Position numbers and translations under genes: made by a program
NCBI RefSeq assembly: GCF_001543325.1
Contig: NZ_CP013355.1
Location: 1,332,001-1,396,000 of the forward strand
Source: Lutibacter profundi
Lineage (GTDB): Bacteria > Bacteroidota > Bacteroidia > Flavobacteriales > Flavobacteriaceae
Direction of reading: 5' to 3'
Length of the DNA stretch: 64,000 nucleotides
Notes under the pieces: model-generated
The model's database searches: none
What the model saw: only the letters and a program-made list of their open reading frames with translations
What the model was told of the DNA's origin: nothing
Shown here: piece after piece, positions 1-7,828 of the stretch
Layout: the number at the start of each line of letters is the position of its first letter
Position numbering within the stretch: position 1 is the stretch's first letter

Positions 1-643
1 GCATTTCTCTTTTTCCAGGAGGACCAGCCAATCTTTCGACTACAAATCCAACCGATTGCATAGCTCTTCTAACACTACCTTTAGCACTATATGTTACCAA
101 AACACCACCTTTTCTCAATGCTTTATACATTATTTTAAATATATCCTCTGTCCATAATTCAGGTTGTACTCTTGCTCCAAAAGCATCAAAGTAAATTAAA
201 TTATAACAATTGTCATCAGTTATTTCATTAAAAAACTGTTTCCGTTTAGTCAATGAAAATTTTTCCGAAATCGTATTTTTCAGTTCCCACTCTTGTTGGT
301 GCATTTTTGCAAAAATAGCACTAAAATTATCAGCTTTCAATGCTGAAACATAATTTAATTGTTCAATTTCTTTAGTTAAAATAGGGTAAGCCTCTACTCC
401 AACATAATCTACTGTTAAATCTCTTCTCTCACACTCTAAAAAAGTAACAAAACTATTCAAACCTGTACCAAAACCTATTTCCAAAATTGAAATTACATCG
501 TTTGAAAAAAGAGACAATCCGTTTTTAATAAAAACATGCTTAGCTTCCTGTATTGCTCCATACTTTGAATGATACTGTTCATCCCATTCAGGTAAATGAA
601 TAGTAGTAGAACCATCATTTGTAATAATTATTTTTCTGTCCAA
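1..643 (-). CDS. mnmD: MnmD-type tRNA 5-methylaminomethyl-2-thiouridine methyltransferase, 3' end cut by window
   Basis: About 214 residues are visible on the minus strand and the stop lies outside the window. The product matches the DUF752/MnmD family, which uses S-adenosylmethionine to methylate the aminomethyl group at wobble uridine 34 of tRNA. The reading begins LDRKIIITNDGSTTIHLPEW, followed by the SAM-binding segment ILEIGFGTGLNSF near residue 55 and later the catalytic-region motif YFDAFGAR. The start is taken as TTG at 643-641 because an in-frame TAA (649-647) lies only two codons upstream and no ATG occurs before the conserved region. In Flavobacteriia MnmD is usually a stand-alone enzyme rather than fused to MnmC. 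It is divergent from ilvE. The family is confident; the non-ATG start is inferred. Confidence 0.85.
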   Translation of the reverse strand, partial: MDRKIIITNDGSTTIHLPEWDEQYHSKYGAIQEAKHVFIKNGLSLFSNDVISILEIGFGTGLNSFVTFLECERRDLTVDYVGVEAYPILTKEIEQLNYVSALKADNFSAIFAKMHQQEWELKNTISEKFSLTKRKQFFNEITDDNCYNLIYFDAFGARVQPELWTEDIFKIMYKALRKGGVLVTYSAKGSVRRAMQSVGFVVERLAGPPGKREM

Positions 644-869
644 CGCTTAAAATATTATAAAATTTAACTATAAAACACTATATATAATATAATTACCTTT
701 GAAATACTAAAATTATATTTTTATCAAAAAAGGAATAATAATTCCAATAAGCGGTAATTCTGCAATTTAATTTTACCCATTTTACATATATAATTATTTT
801 TAGTCAAAGATATTAAAAATTAAGCATTAACATTCGGCTATTTTCTTCCTCCAAATTAAAAAAAATAAG

Positions 870-877
870 TAATTTTG
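870..877 (+). promoter_or_regulatory. -7 box of the ilvE promoter
   Basis: TAATTTTG matches the Bacteroidota sigma-A -7 consensus TAnnTTTG and ends 23 bases before the ilvE ATG. No good TTG sits at the ideal 19-base spacing upstream, so only the -7 half is well supported. Confidence 0.55.
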
Positions 878-900
878 TTTAAACTAAATTTCCATGAATT

Positions 901-1953
901 ATGGCTTTACACATTGAAAAAATAGCAAAATCTAGAATTTCTGAAGTTGATTTTAACAATTTACAATTTGGTCATGAGTTTACAGACCATATGTTTGAGT
1001 GTGATTTTGAAGATGGCGAATGGCAAAATCCTGTAATTAAACCTTATCAACCTATTCTTTTCGACCCATCTGCAAAGGTATTTCATTATGGTCAAGCAGT
1101 TTTTGAAGGAATGAAAGCTTATAAGGATGACGATGATAAAATTTGGTTATTTAGACCTGAACAAAATCAAGAACGTATAAATATTTCGGCTGAAAGGCTG
1201 GATATGCCCAGTTTTCCAAAAGATTTATTCTTTGAAGGATTAACAACTTTATTGAAAATTGACAGTGAATGGATTCAAAAAGGAGAAGGAAATTCACTTT
1301 ATATTAGACCATTTATAATTGCTACAGAGCATGGCATTTCAGCATCGGCTTCTAACAGGTATAAATTTATGATTATTTGTTCACCCGTACAAGCTTATTA
1401 TGCAGGTGAAGTGAGAGTGGTAATAGCCGATAAATACAGTAGATCTGCAAATGGTGGGGTTGGCTACGCTAAAGCTGCTGGTAATTATGCAGGCTCATTT
1501 TACCCAGCCAGACTGGCTCGAGAAAAAGGATTTCAACAAGTTGTTTGGACAGATTCATGTACTCATGAATATTTAGAAGAAGCAGGTGTTATGAACGTAT
1601 TTTTTAGAATAAATAACACACTGCTAACGGCACCAACTAGTGATAGAATTTTAGATGGAATTACTAGAAAAAGTATCATCCAATTTTTAGAAAGTGAAGG
1701 TATTGATATTGAAGTTAGACCTATAAAAGTAACCGAAATTGTAGAAGCTGCTCGCAAAGGTGAATTATTAGAAATGTTTGGAGCAGGTACTGCTGCTGTG
1801 GTAAGTCCTATTTTAGGTTTTTCCCATCAAGGTGAAAATTTTGAATTGCCTAAAGTTGAAAATAGTTATGCTAGCTTTATTAAAAAAAGCATTACGGCTA
1901 TACAGCAAAACAAAGCTGAAGATAAATTTGGATGGAGATACGAAGTGAAATAA
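901..1953 (+). CDS. ilvE: branched-chain amino acid aminotransferase
   Basis: 350 residues, the usual length for a class IV PLP aminotransferase of the BCAT type. It exchanges amino groups between glutamate and the 2-oxo acids of Val, Leu and Ile, the last step of their synthesis and first step of their breakdown. Visible marks are FHYGQAVFEGMKAY near residue 61, the PLP-lysine region GYAKAAGNYAGS with K191, EYLEEAGVMNVFF near 223, and LDGITRKSI near 248. An out-of-frame ATG sits seven bases upstream; the ATG at 901 starts the conserved reading. A TAnnTTTG box lies 23 bases upstream and a strong hairpin follows, so it is probably transcribed alone. I looked for an Ile/Leu/Val leader peptide upstream and found none. 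Confidence 0.95.
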   Translation: MALHIEKIAKSRISEVDFNNLQFGHEFTDHMFECDFEDGEWQNPVIKPYQPILFDPSAKVFHYGQAVFEGMKAYKDDDDKIWLFRPEQNQERINISAERLDMPSFPKDLFFEGLTTLLKIDSEWIQKGEGNSLYIRPFIIATEHGISASASNRYKFMIICSPVQAYYAGEVRVVIADKYSRSANGGVGYAKAAGNYAGSFYPARLAREKGFQQVVWTDSCTHEYLEEAGVMNVFFRINNTLLTAPTSDRILDGITRKSIIQFLESEGIDIEVRPIKVTEIVEAARKGELLEMFGAGTAAVVSPILGFSHQGENFELPKVENSYASFIKKSITAIQQNKAEDKFGWRYEVK

Positions 1954-2010
1954 TTGATTTGAAACTAGTTTTGTCAAAAATCAATAGTTTTCTTAATTTA
2001 GCAAACACAA

Positions 2011-2038
2011 AAACAATCGGATATTAATCCGATTGTTT
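2011..2038 (+). terminator. hairpin after ilvE
   Basis: A perfect 12-bp stem (2011-2022 pairing with 2027-2038) closes a 4-base loop. The stem begins AAAC and ends GTTT, the A-stem-T form common in flavobacterial terminators. It lies between ilvE and nadA. Confidence 0.7.
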
Positions 2039-2075
2039 GGTATAAAATTTGGTCTTAATACCACAAATTCAATTT

Positions 2076-3071
2076 ATGACAATACTAGAAAAAGCTAAAG
2101 AAGAGCTTAAACAAAAAGGTTTTTTAGATATAGAACCTCCTAAAAGTATTAACTACATTAAAGAAATAAAAAAATTACGTAAAAAAAAGAATGCCGTCAT
2201 TCTTGCTCATTACTACCAAGAAGATGCCATACAAGATATTGCAGATTTTGTTGGTGACAGTTTGGCTTTAGCCCAACAAGCAGCAAAAACCGATGCAGAT
2301 ATTATTGTTTTTGCTGGAGTCCATTTTATGGCAGAAACTGCTAAAATATTAAACCCTTCTAAAAAAGTTTTATTACCCGATTTAAAAGCAGGATGCTCAT
2401 TGGCTGATTCTTGTCCGCCAAATGAATTTGCCGCTTTCAAAAAAAAACACCCAAACCATATCGTAGTTTCTTATGTGAATACATCCGCAGAAATTAAAGC
2501 TTTAACTGATATTGTTTGTACATCTTCAAATGCTGAAAAAATTATTAATTCTATTCCAAAAGATCAATCTATAATTTTTGCCCCAGATAGAAATTTAGGA
2601 AGCTGGTTAATTAAAAAAACAGGTAGAGATATGCTACTTTGGGATGGTGCCTGTATGGTACACGAAGCTTTTTCTATTGAAAAAATATTAGACTTGTATG
2701 CTAAAAATCCAGATGCTGAAATTATTGCACATCCTGAATCTCAAGCACATTTATTAAAAGTTGCCAAATATGTTGGTTCAACTTCTGGACTGCTAAGTTA
2801 TGTACAAAAAAGCAAGGCAAAAACATTTATTGTAGCTACTGAAGTTGGTATTTTACACAAAATGCGCCAATTAGTTCCTAATAAAATTTTAATTCCTGCT
2901 CCTGTTGATGATGATAATTGTAACTGCAGTGAGTGTTTTTATATGAAAATGAATACTATGAAAAAATTGTATTTATGTTTAAAATACGAATTACCTAGTG
3001 TTGAAGTGAATGCAACATTAAGTAAAAAAGCATTGGTTTCCATAGAGCGAATGTTGGAGCTTTCTAAATAA
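2076..3071 (+). CDS. nadA: quinolinate synthase A
   Basis: NadA condenses iminoaspartate, made by NadB, with dihydroxyacetone phosphate to give quinolinate, the first committed intermediate of de novo NAD synthesis. It is a cytosolic [4Fe-4S] enzyme. Counted from the ATG at 2076 (331 residues) the marks are ILAHYYQ near 42, [12 protein letters not shown] near 58, cluster-ligand regions [10 protein letters not shown] (C107), [11 protein letters not shown] (C193) and a C-rich NCNCSECF at 281-288, and [22 protein letters not shown] in between. A longer in-frame reading from TTG at 2049 exists, but it overlaps a TTTG promoter-like sequence and adds unconserved residues, so 2076 is preferred. nadB follows after 12 bases, consistent with a nadAB operon. 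Confidence 0.95.
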   Translation: MTILEKAKEELKQKGFLDIEPPKSINYIKEIKKLRKKKNAVILAHYYQEDAIQDIADFVGDSLALAQQAAKTDADIIVFAGVHFMAETAKILNPSKKVLLPDLKAGCSLADSCPPNEFAAFKKKHPNHIVVSYVNTSAEIKALTDIVCTSSNAEKIINSIPKDQSIIFAPDRNLGSWLIKKTGRDMLLWDGACMVHEAFSIEKILDLYAKNPDAEIIAHPESQAHLLKVAKYVGSTSGLLSYVQKSKAKTFIVATEVGILHKMRQLVPNKILIPAPVDDDNCNCSECFYMKMNTMKKLYLCLKYELPSVEVNATLSKKALVSIERMLELSK

Positions 3072-3083
3072 AAAATACCACAA

Positions 3084-4696
3084 ATGAATGCTGAAAAAAA
3101 ATACATAAAACCGATTTTTTAATAATTGGTTCAGGAATTGCAGGATTATCATTTGCTTTAAAAATTGCTAGTCATTTTAAAAACGCTTCAATAACAATAG
3201 TTACAAAAAGTGAAAAAAATGAGTGTAATACAAAATATGCCCAAGGAGGAATTGCAACTGTATGGAACAAAACTGTAGATTCATTTGAACAACATATTAA
3301 AGATACACTAGTTGCAGGAGATGGTCTTTGTGATGAGGGAGTTGTTAAAATGGTTATAGAAGAAGCTCCGGAAAGAATTTTAGAACTTATAGAATGGGGG
3401 ACTAACTTTGATAAAAATAAAGAACAATTCTCATTAGGAAGAGAAGGTGGGCATTCCCAATTTAGAATTTTACACCATAAAGATATCACGGGTGCAGAAA
3501 TTGAAAGAGCCTTAATTGAACAAGTTGAAAAAAATGAGAATATTCATTTTTTAGAACATCATTTTGCTATTGATCTTATTACTGAACATCAAGTCACAAA
3601 AAAAAGAATTACTAGAAAAGAAAAAACAACTTGTTATGGTGCTTATGTTTTAGATGAATATAAAAATATTGTGAAAACATTTGCCGCCAAAGTTACGATG
3701 TTGGCAACAGGAGGAAACGGACAAGTATACAGCACAACAACAAACCCTATTGTTGCAACTGGTGATGGTATTGCTATGGCATACAGAGCAAAAGCTGAAA
3801 TTTCTGAGGTAGAATTCATTCAATTTCACCCCACAGCGTTGTATAATCCTGGAGAATACCCTGCTTTTTTAATTTCAGAGGCTGTACGTGGCGAGGGTGC
3901 TATTTTGAGAGATTATTTTGGTGAACGCTTTATGCAAAAATACGATGAACGCGAAGAATTAGCCTCACGTGATATTGTTGCAAGAGCCATTGATAGTGAA
4001 CTAAAAAAGAGTGGTTCTCCTCATGTTTATTTAGATTGCACACATATACCCTACGAAAAATTTAAAAAGCATTTTCCAAATATTACAGAAAAATGCTTGA
4101 GTATAGGTATTGATGTTAGAGAAGATTATATTCCTGTATCTCCTGCGCAACATTATATTTGTGGCGGTGTTAGTATTAGTAAAAAAGCTAAAACTTCTAT
4201 AAAAAATTTGTATGCGTCTGGTGAAGTTACAAGATCAGGTCTTCACGGAGCAAATAGACTTGCTTCCAATTCTTTATTAGAAGGTCTTGTTTTTTCTCAC
4301 AATGCATTTAAAAATTTAACGAAAAGGTTTCCTAAAATTGAATTACCAAATCATATTCCCGAATGGAATGATAGCGGCGTTGTGAAAAATATGGAGAAAA
4401 TTTTAATTACACATGATAGAAATGAAGTTAAAACAATTATGAGTAATTATGTAGGAATAGTTCGGTCAAATGAACGGTTATTACGTGCTGAAAAAAGATT
4501 ACTTAATTTATACGAAGACAATAAGCGATTGTATAATCATTCTGAACTTTCCGTTGATTTGTGTGAATTGCGAAATTTAATAACTACCGCTTACTTAATT
4601 ACGCAGTTTTCAAAAAATAGAAAAGAAAACAGAGGGGGTTTTTACAATGCAGATTTAATGAGGCTGTCTAAAAAGTGTCATTCTGAATGTAAATGA
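3084..4696 (+). CDS. nadB: L-aspartate oxidase, interrupted by a one-base frameshift at its 5' end
   Basis: NadB is the FAD enzyme that oxidises L-aspartate to iminoaspartate for NadA. The FAD motif (DFLIIGSGIAGLSFALK, from about 3113), EAVRGEGAILRD, DIVARAID, HIPYEKF and GEVTRSGLHGANRLASNSLLEGLVF are all present. The only plausible start, ATG at 3084 (M-N-A-E-K-K), is in frame 0, whereas the Rossmann segment and everything after it read in frame 2. The two are joined if the A8 run at 3094-3101 is read as A9. The first in-frame ATG after the shift is at 3350 and would remove the FAD-binding fold. The 3' end is also altered: the last residues (RLSKKCHSECK) and the stop codon come from a MITE-like element. 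Either this is a sequencing indel or the gene is damaged; slippage on A8 is a further possibility. Confidence 0.85.
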
Positions 4697-4790
4697 AGAA
4701 TCTCCTTGAAATTAAACACTTATATATCAAGGTGTTGAGATTTTTTACTTTGTTCAAAATGACAAGTATAATTGCTTTTTAGACAGCCTC
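4660..4790. mobile_element. 131-bp MITE-like element, copy 1
   Basis: Perfect 16-base terminal inverted repeats (GAGGCTGTCTAAAAAG at 4660-4675 and its complement at 4775-4790) are followed inward by a 12-base subterminal inverted repeat with one mismatch (4676-4687 and 4753-4764). Copy 2 at 12048-12178 has the same length with two substitutions. There is no coding capacity beyond the tail it gives nadB. The flanks are themselves complementary (TTAAT and ATTAA). It lies between convergent nadB and the MazG-like gene and could fold as a bidirectional terminator. The parent transposon is not in the window. Confidence 0.75.
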
Positions 4791-4914
4791 ATTAATATTA
4801 TTTAACCCACTATCTGTACGTTTTAATAGTTTTCAATTAATTAAAACTACTATCTATATTAAAGTTTTAAAATAACCCTTTTCAAGTTAAAACTTCAACT
4901 CACTTAAAATTTTG

Positions 4915-5307
4915 TTAAGGTTTTTGATCTAAAATCTCTTTAATTTTTGGTTTAAAATAATTTGGGCCTTTCATAACTTTACCATCCTCTCGGTAAATTG
5001 GCTCACCATTTACTCCTAATTTACTCATATTACTACGTTGTATTTCATTAAAAACGGTCTCTATTTTGTGTTGCATTCCGTGCTCTAAAATAGTGCCACA
5101 TAAAATATATAACATATCTCCTAAAGCATCTGCCACCTCAACAAGGTCATTATTTTTAGCTGCTTCTAAATATTCTTCATTCTCTTCTGCCATTAAATCA
5201 AATCGTAATTTTAATTTACTATCTGATAAGTTTGCAATTGGTTCGTGTTGAATTCCTAATCCAAATGCTTCATGAAATTCTTGCACTGCTTTTAATTTAT
5301 TTTTCAT
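4915..5307 (-). CDS. MazG/HisE-like nucleotide pyrophosphohydrolase family protein
   Basis: 130 residues resembling the all-alpha NTP pyrophosphohydrolase superfamily (MazG and phosphoribosyl-ATP pyrophosphatase-like proteins), which hydrolyse nucleoside triphosphates to monophosphate and pyrophosphate with Mg2+. The metal-binding pattern EENEEYLEAA (near residue 41) followed by EVADALGDMLYILCGTI (near 57) matches the ExxE...ExxD arrangement of the fold. The tail (NGEPIYREDGKVMKGPNYFKP) is typical of the short flavobacterial form. Substrate is not predictable; a house-cleaning role is inferred. It sits 23 bases downstream of the GNAT-like gene on the same strand and converges with nadB. Confidence 0.75.
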   Translation of the reverse strand: MKNKLKAVQEFHEAFGLGIQHEPIANLSDSKLKLRFDLMAEENEEYLEAAKNNDLVEVADALGDMLYILCGTILEHGMQHKIETVFNEIQRSNMSKLGVNGEPIYREDGKVMKGPNYFKPKIKEILDQKP

Positions 5308-5330
5308 TTTGTATTTTAGTTAATTGAATT

Positions 5331-5912
5331 TTAATTTATTCGTAAGAAATAGATTGGAAACCCTAATAAGTTTTCTTTTTTGACAATTCTAAAACCAAAT
5401 TTTTGATACAATTGAACATTGTACATTGCAGCTGCATCAATTAAAACTGGTAGTGTGTTTTTATTAAAATAATTTTTTACATTTAACATTAAACGCGCAG
5501 CAGTTACCCCTCCTTTAAATTCATTTTCAACTCCAAAAATAACAGGTCTAATGTGCTTCTCTTTTGGATAGTTCCTCGCAGTAAGTTTTTGACGTTTTAA
5601 AACCTTATAAATATTTGTAATACCAACACATTTAGTTACTAAATGAATATCTAATAGTATTGTTTTTAGTGTTATTTTTTCTTTGTGTGAATATTTAATT
5701 AAAAGGCATCCTTTTTTATTGCCTGATATAAATATTTCACCAAAAAGCATTGATCTTTCAAACAAGTAGCCCATCAAAACACGCATATGTTTTATTCTAT
5801 TTTCACCATATCCAACTAATAAATTAATTGTGCTTTTATTCTTATCTGGTTCAAAGGCTGAAATTAATATATCTACAACAAGTTGCTTGTCTTTATAGGT
5901 TGCTTTAGTCAA
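5331..5912 (-). CDS. GNAT-like N-acetyltransferase, substrate unknown
   Basis: 193 residues without a signal peptide or membrane segment. The C-terminal stretch PVLIDAAAMYNVQLYQKFGFRIVKKE followed by a short beta segment (GFPIYFLRIN) resembles the last part of the GNAT acetyltransferase fold, where a residue near YNVQLYQKFGF helps bind acetyl-CoA. The N-terminal half is divergent and I do not recognise a specific subfamily. It lies between the SDR gene and the MazG-like gene in the same direction, with 40 and 23 bases of spacing, so the three may be co-transcribed. The fold assignment is moderately sure; no substrate is suggested. Confidence 0.55.
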   Translation of the reverse strand: MTKATYKDKQLVVDILISAFEPDKNKSTINLLVGYGENRIKHMRVLMGYLFERSMLFGEIFISGNKKGCLLIKYSHKEKITLKTILLDIHLVTKCVGITNIYKVLKRQKLTARNYPKEKHIRPVIFGVENEFKGGVTAARLMLNVKNYFNKNTLPVLIDAAAMYNVQLYQKFGFRIVKKENLLGFPIYFLRIN

Positions 5913-5952
5913 TTTAATTAAGCTTAATGAGATTTTTAATTTATTTTAACAT

Positions 5953-6672
5953 TTATAAAAACTTCTGTAATAATAACGAAGGAACATTTTTTAATAGCAA
6001 TGCAACTAGCCACCAGCGTTTGGTTATATAAGCTTTCTTCTTTTTCTTTTTTATTGCTCTATAAATTTGTTTTGTCGCTTTTTCTGTAGTTGACATCCAA
6101 AATGTTTTTCCTATTGCCATGGAAGTATCTACAAATCCGGGTTGAATATCTGTTACTATAATATTCGCTTTACTCCTTTTTCCTTTCATCCAAAGTGACT
6201 CTAAATAATTTGCCTGAAAGGCTTTTGAAGCAAAATACGCTGGCACATGACGATTGCCTCTAATTGAAGCAATTGATGAAATCCCTACCAAATGCCCATA
6301 CCCTTGTTTTCTAAACAAGTTATATGCTAATCCATAAATTTTAGTTGCAGCAATTACATTGGTTTGTAGTATTGGAAATTCTTTATCCCATTCTAATTTG
6401 TAATTTGGATTTCCTACGCCTGAACTAAATACAATTAAATCGATTGTTTTTAACTCATTTTCCAACTCAGAAAACAGTACTTCACACGATTTTAAATTTG
6501 TAATATCCTGTATTTTAACTATGTATTTATTGGGATTTGTTTCTTTAATTTGCTGTAATAATTTTTCTCTTCTGCCAGTAATTACAACTTTATAATTATC
6601 AGCTACTAATAATTTAGCAAGTTCTTTTCCAATTCCTGAAGTTGCTCCAATAATTAATGCGTTTTTCATCAT
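5953..6672 (-). CDS. short-chain dehydrogenase/reductase
   Basis: 239 residues with the classical SDR plan. The cofactor loop GATSGIG is at residues 9-15, the NNAG-equivalent segment VFSSGVGN near 81, and the catalytic set is S133 in VGISSIAS with Y146 and K150 in AYFASK. R34/R35 following the second strand (ITGRREK) suggests NADP(H) preference. The C-terminal 40 residues are basic and hydrophobic (KKKKKKAYITKRWWLVALLLKNVPSLLL), which could hold the enzyme at the membrane. Two adjacent ATGs exist (6672 and 6669); the choice changes only one residue. The substrate is unknown. It is divergent from a small membrane protein gene 38 bases away. Confidence 0.85.
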   Translation of the reverse strand: MMKNALIIGATSGIGKELAKLLVADNYKVVITGRREKLLQQIKETNPNKYIVKIQDITNLKSCEVLFSELENELKTIDLIVFSSGVGNPNYKLEWDKEFPILQTNVIAATKIYGLAYNLFRKQGYGHLVGISSIASIRGNRHVPAYFASKAFQANYLESLWMKGKRSKANIIVTDIQPGFVDTSMAIGKTFWMSTTEKATKQIYRAIKKKKKKAYITKRWWLVALLLKNVPSLLLQKFL

Positions 6673-6681
6673 AAATTTATG

Positions 6682-6689
6682 TACTTTTG
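6682..6689 (+). promoter_or_regulatory. -7 box for the small membrane protein gene
   Basis: TACTTTTG matches TAnnTTTG. It overlaps the possible upstream TTG start at 6687 and ends 21 bases before ATG 6711, which is why the later start is chosen. Confidence 0.55.
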
Positions 6690-6710
6690 GTGTTAAATAT
6701 ACACATTTAT

Positions 6711-6896
6711 ATGTTTAGTAAAGGACAATTAATTTTTGCAGCTCTTTTTGTAGTTGTATTTACTATTTCAATGATTTGGAGTTATCGAAAGGATATTAAA
6801 ATTCATAGAAAATATTATAAAAATACATTTATTATAATAATTGCAATTTTTCTTATTATTGCCATATTTACTTTAATTACATTTTCTTTACACTAA
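6711..6896 (+). CDS. small two-helix membrane protein, function unknown
   Basis: 61 residues from ATG 6711. Two hydrophobic segments are clear, LIFAALFVVVFTISMIW (about residues 6-22) and TFIIIIAIFLIIAIFTLITF (about 39-58), joined by a strongly basic hydrophilic loop (SYRKDIKIHRKYYKN). This predicts a hairpin in the inner membrane with the basic loop on the cytoplasmic side. A TAnnTTTG box upstream and a terminator directly after the stop argue for a real single-gene unit. I do not recognise a named family, and no function is proposed. A longer reading from TTG 6687 is unlikely because the promoter overlaps it. Confidence 0.6.
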   Translation: MFSKGQLIFAALFVVVFTISMIWSYRKDIKIHRKYYKNTFIIIIAIFLIIAIFTLITFSLH

Positions 6897-6926
6897 AAAA
6901 CCACTTTAAAAATTGAAATGGTTTTT
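6896..6926. terminator. bidirectional terminator between convergent genes
   Basis: AAAAACCA (6896-6903) pairs with TGGTTTTT (6919-6926), and the stem can extend inward with partial pairing. It sits directly after the small membrane protein stop codon and before the 3' end of the CDF gene. Confidence 0.6.
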
Positions 6927-6952
6927 CCTTAAATTTAATGATACTTCTACAA

Positions 6953-7819
6953 TTAGTTAGGTTCTATATGAATTAGAACATCACCTATACTTTCAATTGT
7001 TGATTTTAATTTGTCTTTAAGTTTATGGGCTAATTCATGACCTTCTTCAACAGTAATGGTACCATCAACAACAGCGTGTAAATCAACATGGTATTTCATT
7101 CCTGATTTACGAATTAAACATTTTTCAGTATCTAAAATTCCTTCAACTGTTAAAGATATTTTACGTATTTCGGTTATTAAATCATCGTGCAAATTTTCAT
7201 CCATTATTTCACCTAAAGCAGGTCTAAAAATTAAATAACTGTTGTACAAAATAAATACTGCAGCAAAAAATGCGGCATATATATCTGCATTTTTAAATGC
7301 TTCCCCAAATAAAAGCGCCAAAGAAATCCCTATAAATGCAGTTACTGAAGTAATTGCATCACTTCTATGATGCCAAGCATCGGCTTTTAAAGAAGAGCTA
7401 TTGGTTTCAATACTTTTTTTTACAACAAAGCGATAGGATATCTCTTTCCAAATAATTATAATTCCTAAAATTATTAGTGTCCATGGTTTTGGTAATTCAC
7501 GTGGCTTACCAAGGTGGATAATTCCTTCATATACAATTATGGTTGCTGAAGTAACTAAAAACCCAACTACCAAAAATGTAACTAAAGGCTCTGCCTTTCC
7601 ATGACCATAAGGATGGTTTTTATCGGCAGGTTTATTAGCATATTTTAAACCCAATAACACCAAAATTGAAGCAAAAATATCTGTGGTAGATTCAATTGCA
7701 TCTGCAATTAAAGCATATGAATTCCCTAAAACACCTGCCAAACCCTTAATAATTGCTAAAAGAATATTTCCAACAATACTAAAATAAGAGGCCTTTATGG
7801 CTGTCTGGTTTTTACTCAT
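6953..7819 (-). CDS. cation diffusion facilitator family metal exporter
   Basis: 288 residues with the CDF plan: six membrane segments followed by a cytoplasmic ferredoxin-like domain (about 205-288). Metal-site motifs are visible, the first in IADAIESTTD (near residue 39) and the second in DAWHHRSDAITS (near 147), together with HPYGHGKAE (near 69) in the loop typical of FieF-like exporters. Such proteins move Zn2+, Fe2+ or Mn2+ out of the cytoplasm in exchange for protons. The HHxxD version of the second site fits but does not prove Zn/Fe specificity. It begins nine bases after the M49 peptidase stop, so the two are probably co-transcribed. Confidence 0.9.
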   Translation of the reverse strand: MSKNQTAIKASYFSIVGNILLAIIKGLAGVLGNSYALIADAIESTTDIFASILVLLGLKYANKPADKNHPYGHGKAEPLVTFLVVGFLVTSATIIVYEGIIHLGKPRELPKPWTLIILGIIIIWKEISYRFVVKKSIETNSSSLKADAWHHRSDAITSVTAFIGISLALLFGEAFKNADIYAAFFAAVFILYNSYLIFRPALGEIMDENLHDDLITEIRKISLTVEGILDTEKCLIRKSGMKYHVDLHAVVDGTITVEEGHELAHKLKDKLKSTIESIGDVLIHIEPN

Positions 7820-7828
7820 TAAGCTTTT

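Noticed and set aside
650-900. Ile/Leu/Val leader peptide before ilvE
   Set aside because: No short reading with repeated Ile, Leu or Val codons followed by a terminator is present; only a weak GGAAT/ATTCC hairpin near 731-745.
2049-2075. Upstream TTG start for nadA
   Set aside because: Adds nine unconserved residues and overlaps promoter-like sequence.
3092-3101. Programmed frameshift in nadB
   Set aside because: An A8 run could slip, but no supporting signal such as a downstream structure or an upstream stimulator is seen, and NadB is not known to be controlled this way; indel is simpler.
3172-3489. Minus-strand reading of 105 codons opposite nadB
   Set aside because: Antisense shadow of a conserved coding region with no recognisable product.
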